A stretch of DNA of 64,000 bases from Salinivenus sp. (GTDB taxonomy: Bacteria; Bacteroidota; Rhodothermia; Rhodothermales; Salinibacteraceae): the NCBI GenBank assembly GCA_018609755.1, contig JAHENZ010000049.1:24771-88770 (forward strand). The letters run 5' to 3'. Shown here one piece after another: positions 62,332-64,000 of the stretch. Below the pieces are notes generated by a model that had not been told where the DNA came from, made no database searches, and saw nothing but the letters and a program-made list of their open reading frames with translations. The position numbers and the translations under genes are program-made. Numbering within the stretch: the stretch's first letter is position 1; each line of letters starts with the position of its first letter.

Positions 62332-63009
62332 CTAAAACTGCTCTAGCCGAAAGCGGACCGGCAAGGTCATGAGCACCTTCACGGGCGTGCCGCGCTGCTT
62401 TCCTGGGGTGCACGTGAGTTGCTGCACCGCCTGAAGGGCCGGCGTGTTGAAGATGGAGTGGTCGCTCTTCAAGACGATTGGATTGGTGACAGCACCGGTT
62501 TCATTGACCACAAACTGGACGTAGACGGTTCCCTGCACCCCGGCCCGCTCCGCAATGCGCGGATATTCGAGATTCTCCTGCAGCGACCCAATCCCGCCGC
62601 AGTCCGGACGGGTCTCAACCGCTACAAAAATCTCTTCTTCTATTCCCTCCGGTGCCTCGCTCGGCTCTTCCGGCGGCGGAAGAGGCGCCTGGCCAACGTC
62701 GAGGGCCACGTCCAGATCGAGAGACGCGTCAAAGTTCAGTGCCTCCTGTTCAATGACCTGATTGTTGGGGACTTCTACGGGCACGGCAGGCGGGGGAGGC
62801 AGGGGCACGTCCGTCTCCTGCTCCGTTTGCTTGATCTCTTCCAGCTGAACAATTTCTTGTCGCTCGAGAGCGACCCGAATCTCATCGCTCGGCGTCCAGC
62901 GAAACTGGAAGGCCAGCCCCACAATGAGTAGGGACATGAGGAGCCCAATTTCGAGATAGAGGGAATATCTTTTTCGGTGATCTACACCGGGCATTTTGTA
63001 GGGGATCAT
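62332..63009 (-). CDS. TonB-like energy transducer protein, copy 2
   Basis: A 225-residue TonB protein closely similar in layout to copy 1. Membrane anchor at about 15-33 (LYLEIGLLMSLLIVGLAFQF), Pro-rich linker (PLPPPPAVPVEVPNN), acidic part, then the TonB C-terminal domain from PDCGGIGSLQENLEYPRIA to MTLPVRFRLEQF. The two Cys are conserved (DCGG and LTCTPG). It ends exactly where a 122-bp mobile element begins, so its stop codon comes from the element's edge or target site. The two copies are probably a tandem duplication that serve different receptors. Confidence 0.88.
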   Translation of the reverse strand: MIPYKMPGVDHRKRYSLYLEIGLLMSLLIVGLAFQFRWTPSDEIRVALERQEIVQLEEIKQTEQETDVPLPPPPAVPVEVPNNQVIEQEALNFDASLDLDVALDVGQAPLPPPEEPSEAPEGIEEEIFVAVETRPDCGGIGSLQENLEYPRIAERAGVQGTVYVQFVVNETGAVTNPIVLKSDHSIFNTPALQAVQQLTCTPGKQRGTPVKVLMTLPVRFRLEQF

Positions 63010-63337
63010 GGCGCTCTAGCGATCGAGGGTCGAAGGGGCGGAGATGGACGTTGCTGCACGAGAACCTGGGGGCGTTTGCTGGAATGGTGGTGTGCAACAA
63101 GGATATGCTCTGCCGACGCTCACAAGTGCGCGGTTGCCCCGCATCCCAATGCCAGGGATTCCCTCATGTCTCTTTGATCAGTCAGCCGCGAACGAGCCCC
63201 GTTCTTTCGTTTCCGGTGGGTCAGGCAGTGGACGGGTGCCGCCCGCTCCGTGGAAATGGAGTGGTGGGACCTCCCAACGAGTCAGCTCTGAGCGTTCGCG
63301 AAGGCCGCAGATTCACGTGCGAGAAAAGAGGACTCGA
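63010..63337. other. Spacer between tonB copy 2 and the methyltransferase gene, no gene seen
   Basis: About 330 bases. Frames on the plus strand are open but without motifs. Likely holds the tonB promoter. Confidence 0.4.
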
Positions 63338-63991
63338 TCAAGCGTCAGTGGGGAACGCCGTTGCCCCCATCATGCCCCAGACGAGGTCGAACCGGTAGCG
63401 AAACGGGCCGGACACGTCGAACGAGGCTTCGTTCAACAGGCCCTCTAGCTCAGAAAGGGTATAGCACGCATCGTACGCCGGGTCGACGTACGACAACACC
63501 ACGTCCATGAGACGACAGGTCCAAAAGTCACGGCACCAATCAAGGATCACCAGCCGTCCGCCGGGCACGAGTACTCGGCGCGCTTCCCGCAGTACCTGAC
63601 GCGGATGGGTGAAGTAGTGAAACGTGTTGGCACAGACGACGACCTCAAATCGATCCTCCGCAAAGGGGAGGTCGTGAGCATCCGCCTGTTCGAATCGAAC
63701 GTGCGGGTGATGGCCGAGCTTGGCCCGCGCACGGTCGAGCATAGACGGCGCGAGATCGACGCCAACAATGTGAGGGGGATTCGGGCGGTTTACCATCCGA
63801 CGCGCGAGCTCGCCGGTCCCACATGCCAGATCCAGAACTCGTTCATCCGCTTCGACCTTCGCCGCCTGCTGGAGGACGGGAAGGGTCTGATTCATGTAGC
63901 GGGTCCAGAACAGGTCGTACACTCGGGCCCAAGCGTCGTACTGCGTCTTTACCTTTGGGTCCTGTCGACCTTGGAACCGCTCCGAGACCAT
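63338..63991 (-). CDS. Class I SAM-dependent methyltransferase (UbiE-like)
   Basis: A 217-residue methyltransferase. Start with KVKTQYDAWARVYDLFWTRY, a pattern shared with UbiE/COQ5-like enzymes. Motif I is VLDLACGTGELARRMVN (about 52-68), motif II VGVDLAPSMLDRARAKL, motif III VVVCANTFHYFTHP and post-motif VLVPGGRLVILDW. The C-terminal region (YDACYTLSELEGLLNEASF) is the usual lid. Substrate unknown: a quinone, lipid or small molecule. It begins 9 bases from the window edge, so its upstream context is not visible. Confidence 0.87.
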   Translation of the reverse strand: MVSERFQGRQDPKVKTQYDAWARVYDLFWTRYMNQTLPVLQQAAKVEADERVLDLACGTGELARRMVNRPNPPHIVGVDLAPSMLDRARAKLGHHPHVRFEQADAHDLPFAEDRFEVVVCANTFHYFTHPRQVLREARRVLVPGGRLVILDWCRDFWTCRLMDVVLSYVDPAYDACYTLSELEGLLNEASFDVSGPFRYRFDLVWGMMGATAFPTDA

Positions 63992-64000
63992 GGAAATCTC

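Noticed and set aside
1..64000. CRISPR arrays, prophage, toxin-antitoxin or defence islands
   Set aside because: No regularly spaced direct repeats, phage structural genes, or known defence domains were seen in any supported gene.

Overview
The window is typical of a high-GC, aerobic, salt-adapted bacterium of the Rhodothermota (Salinibacter-like). Almost every predicted protein is rich in Asp/Glu and poor in Lys, as expected for a salt-in halophile. The gene content also fits: TonB proteins of Bacteroidota style, SPOR and LolA envelope proteins, DUF2911 and a PQQ/cytochrome c lipoprotein. This placement rests on composition and gene families, not on a search. The region is chromosomal and mostly housekeeping. 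I see no prophage, CRISPR array, rRNA operon or recognisable defence island.

Layout. 1-4800: start of an alginate-export-type porin, then a compact stress locus (DoxX, citrate synthase, MarR regulator, WrbA, pirin) tied together by four copies of one operator-like palindrome. 4800-12335: pyrimidine nucleoside phosphorylase, ribosomal protein L31, phosphoglucomutase, an Mth938-fold protein, a GAF/degenerate-GGDEF membrane protein and a KamA-family radical SAM aminomutase. 12565-20500: secreted TPR protein, TrmH, a LolA-like secreted protein, then glgC-glgA-alditol oxidase on the minus strand. 20500-27500: membrane and lipoprotein genes, a CN hydrolase lacking the usual Lys, a cold-shock gene and one tRNA-Arg(TCG). 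27500-34400: minus-strand run galK, nrnA, pepA, pdxA, methyltransferase, ftsE. 35300-43900: asnS, a UbiA-like membrane protein, a secreted beta-galactosidase, metG and a small unknown. 44168-48479: hisB-proC-hisH-hisA-hisF plus a small membrane protein. 48492-64000: molybdenum-carrier-like protein, ThpR, LolA, a flippase-like membrane protein, an orphan roadblock protein, a GAF/PAS sensor kinase, a PQQ dehydrogenase with internal cytochrome c, a DUF123 GIY-YIG protein, an alpha/beta hydrolase, two tandem TonB proteins and a methyltransferase.

How the genes fit together. The best-supported unit is the 500-4800 locus. A regulator resembling MhqR-type quinone sensors sits among three families repeatedly linked to quinone/electrophile stress (DoxX, WrbA, pirin). 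The palindrome AACnGTT-N8-AACnGTT occurs upstream of doxX, citrate synthase, marR and wrbA. This looks like a self-contained quinone-stress regulon that has recruited a citrate synthase. Carbon handling is a second theme: secreted LacZ, GalK, Pgm, GlgC and GlgA could carry galactosides to glycogen or maltose-1-phosphate, although galT and galE are not in the window.

Mobile DNA is limited to two families of small non-autonomous elements, each present twice. One is a 174-bp element with 18-bp terminal inverted repeats (20510-20683 and 52788-52961). The other is an element of about 122 bp with TG...CA ends (34703-34824 and 62210-62331), one copy of which abuts the stop codon of a tonB gene. A degenerate intergenic repeat of the GAATnCGAAT type fills several spacers, especially in the his cluster.
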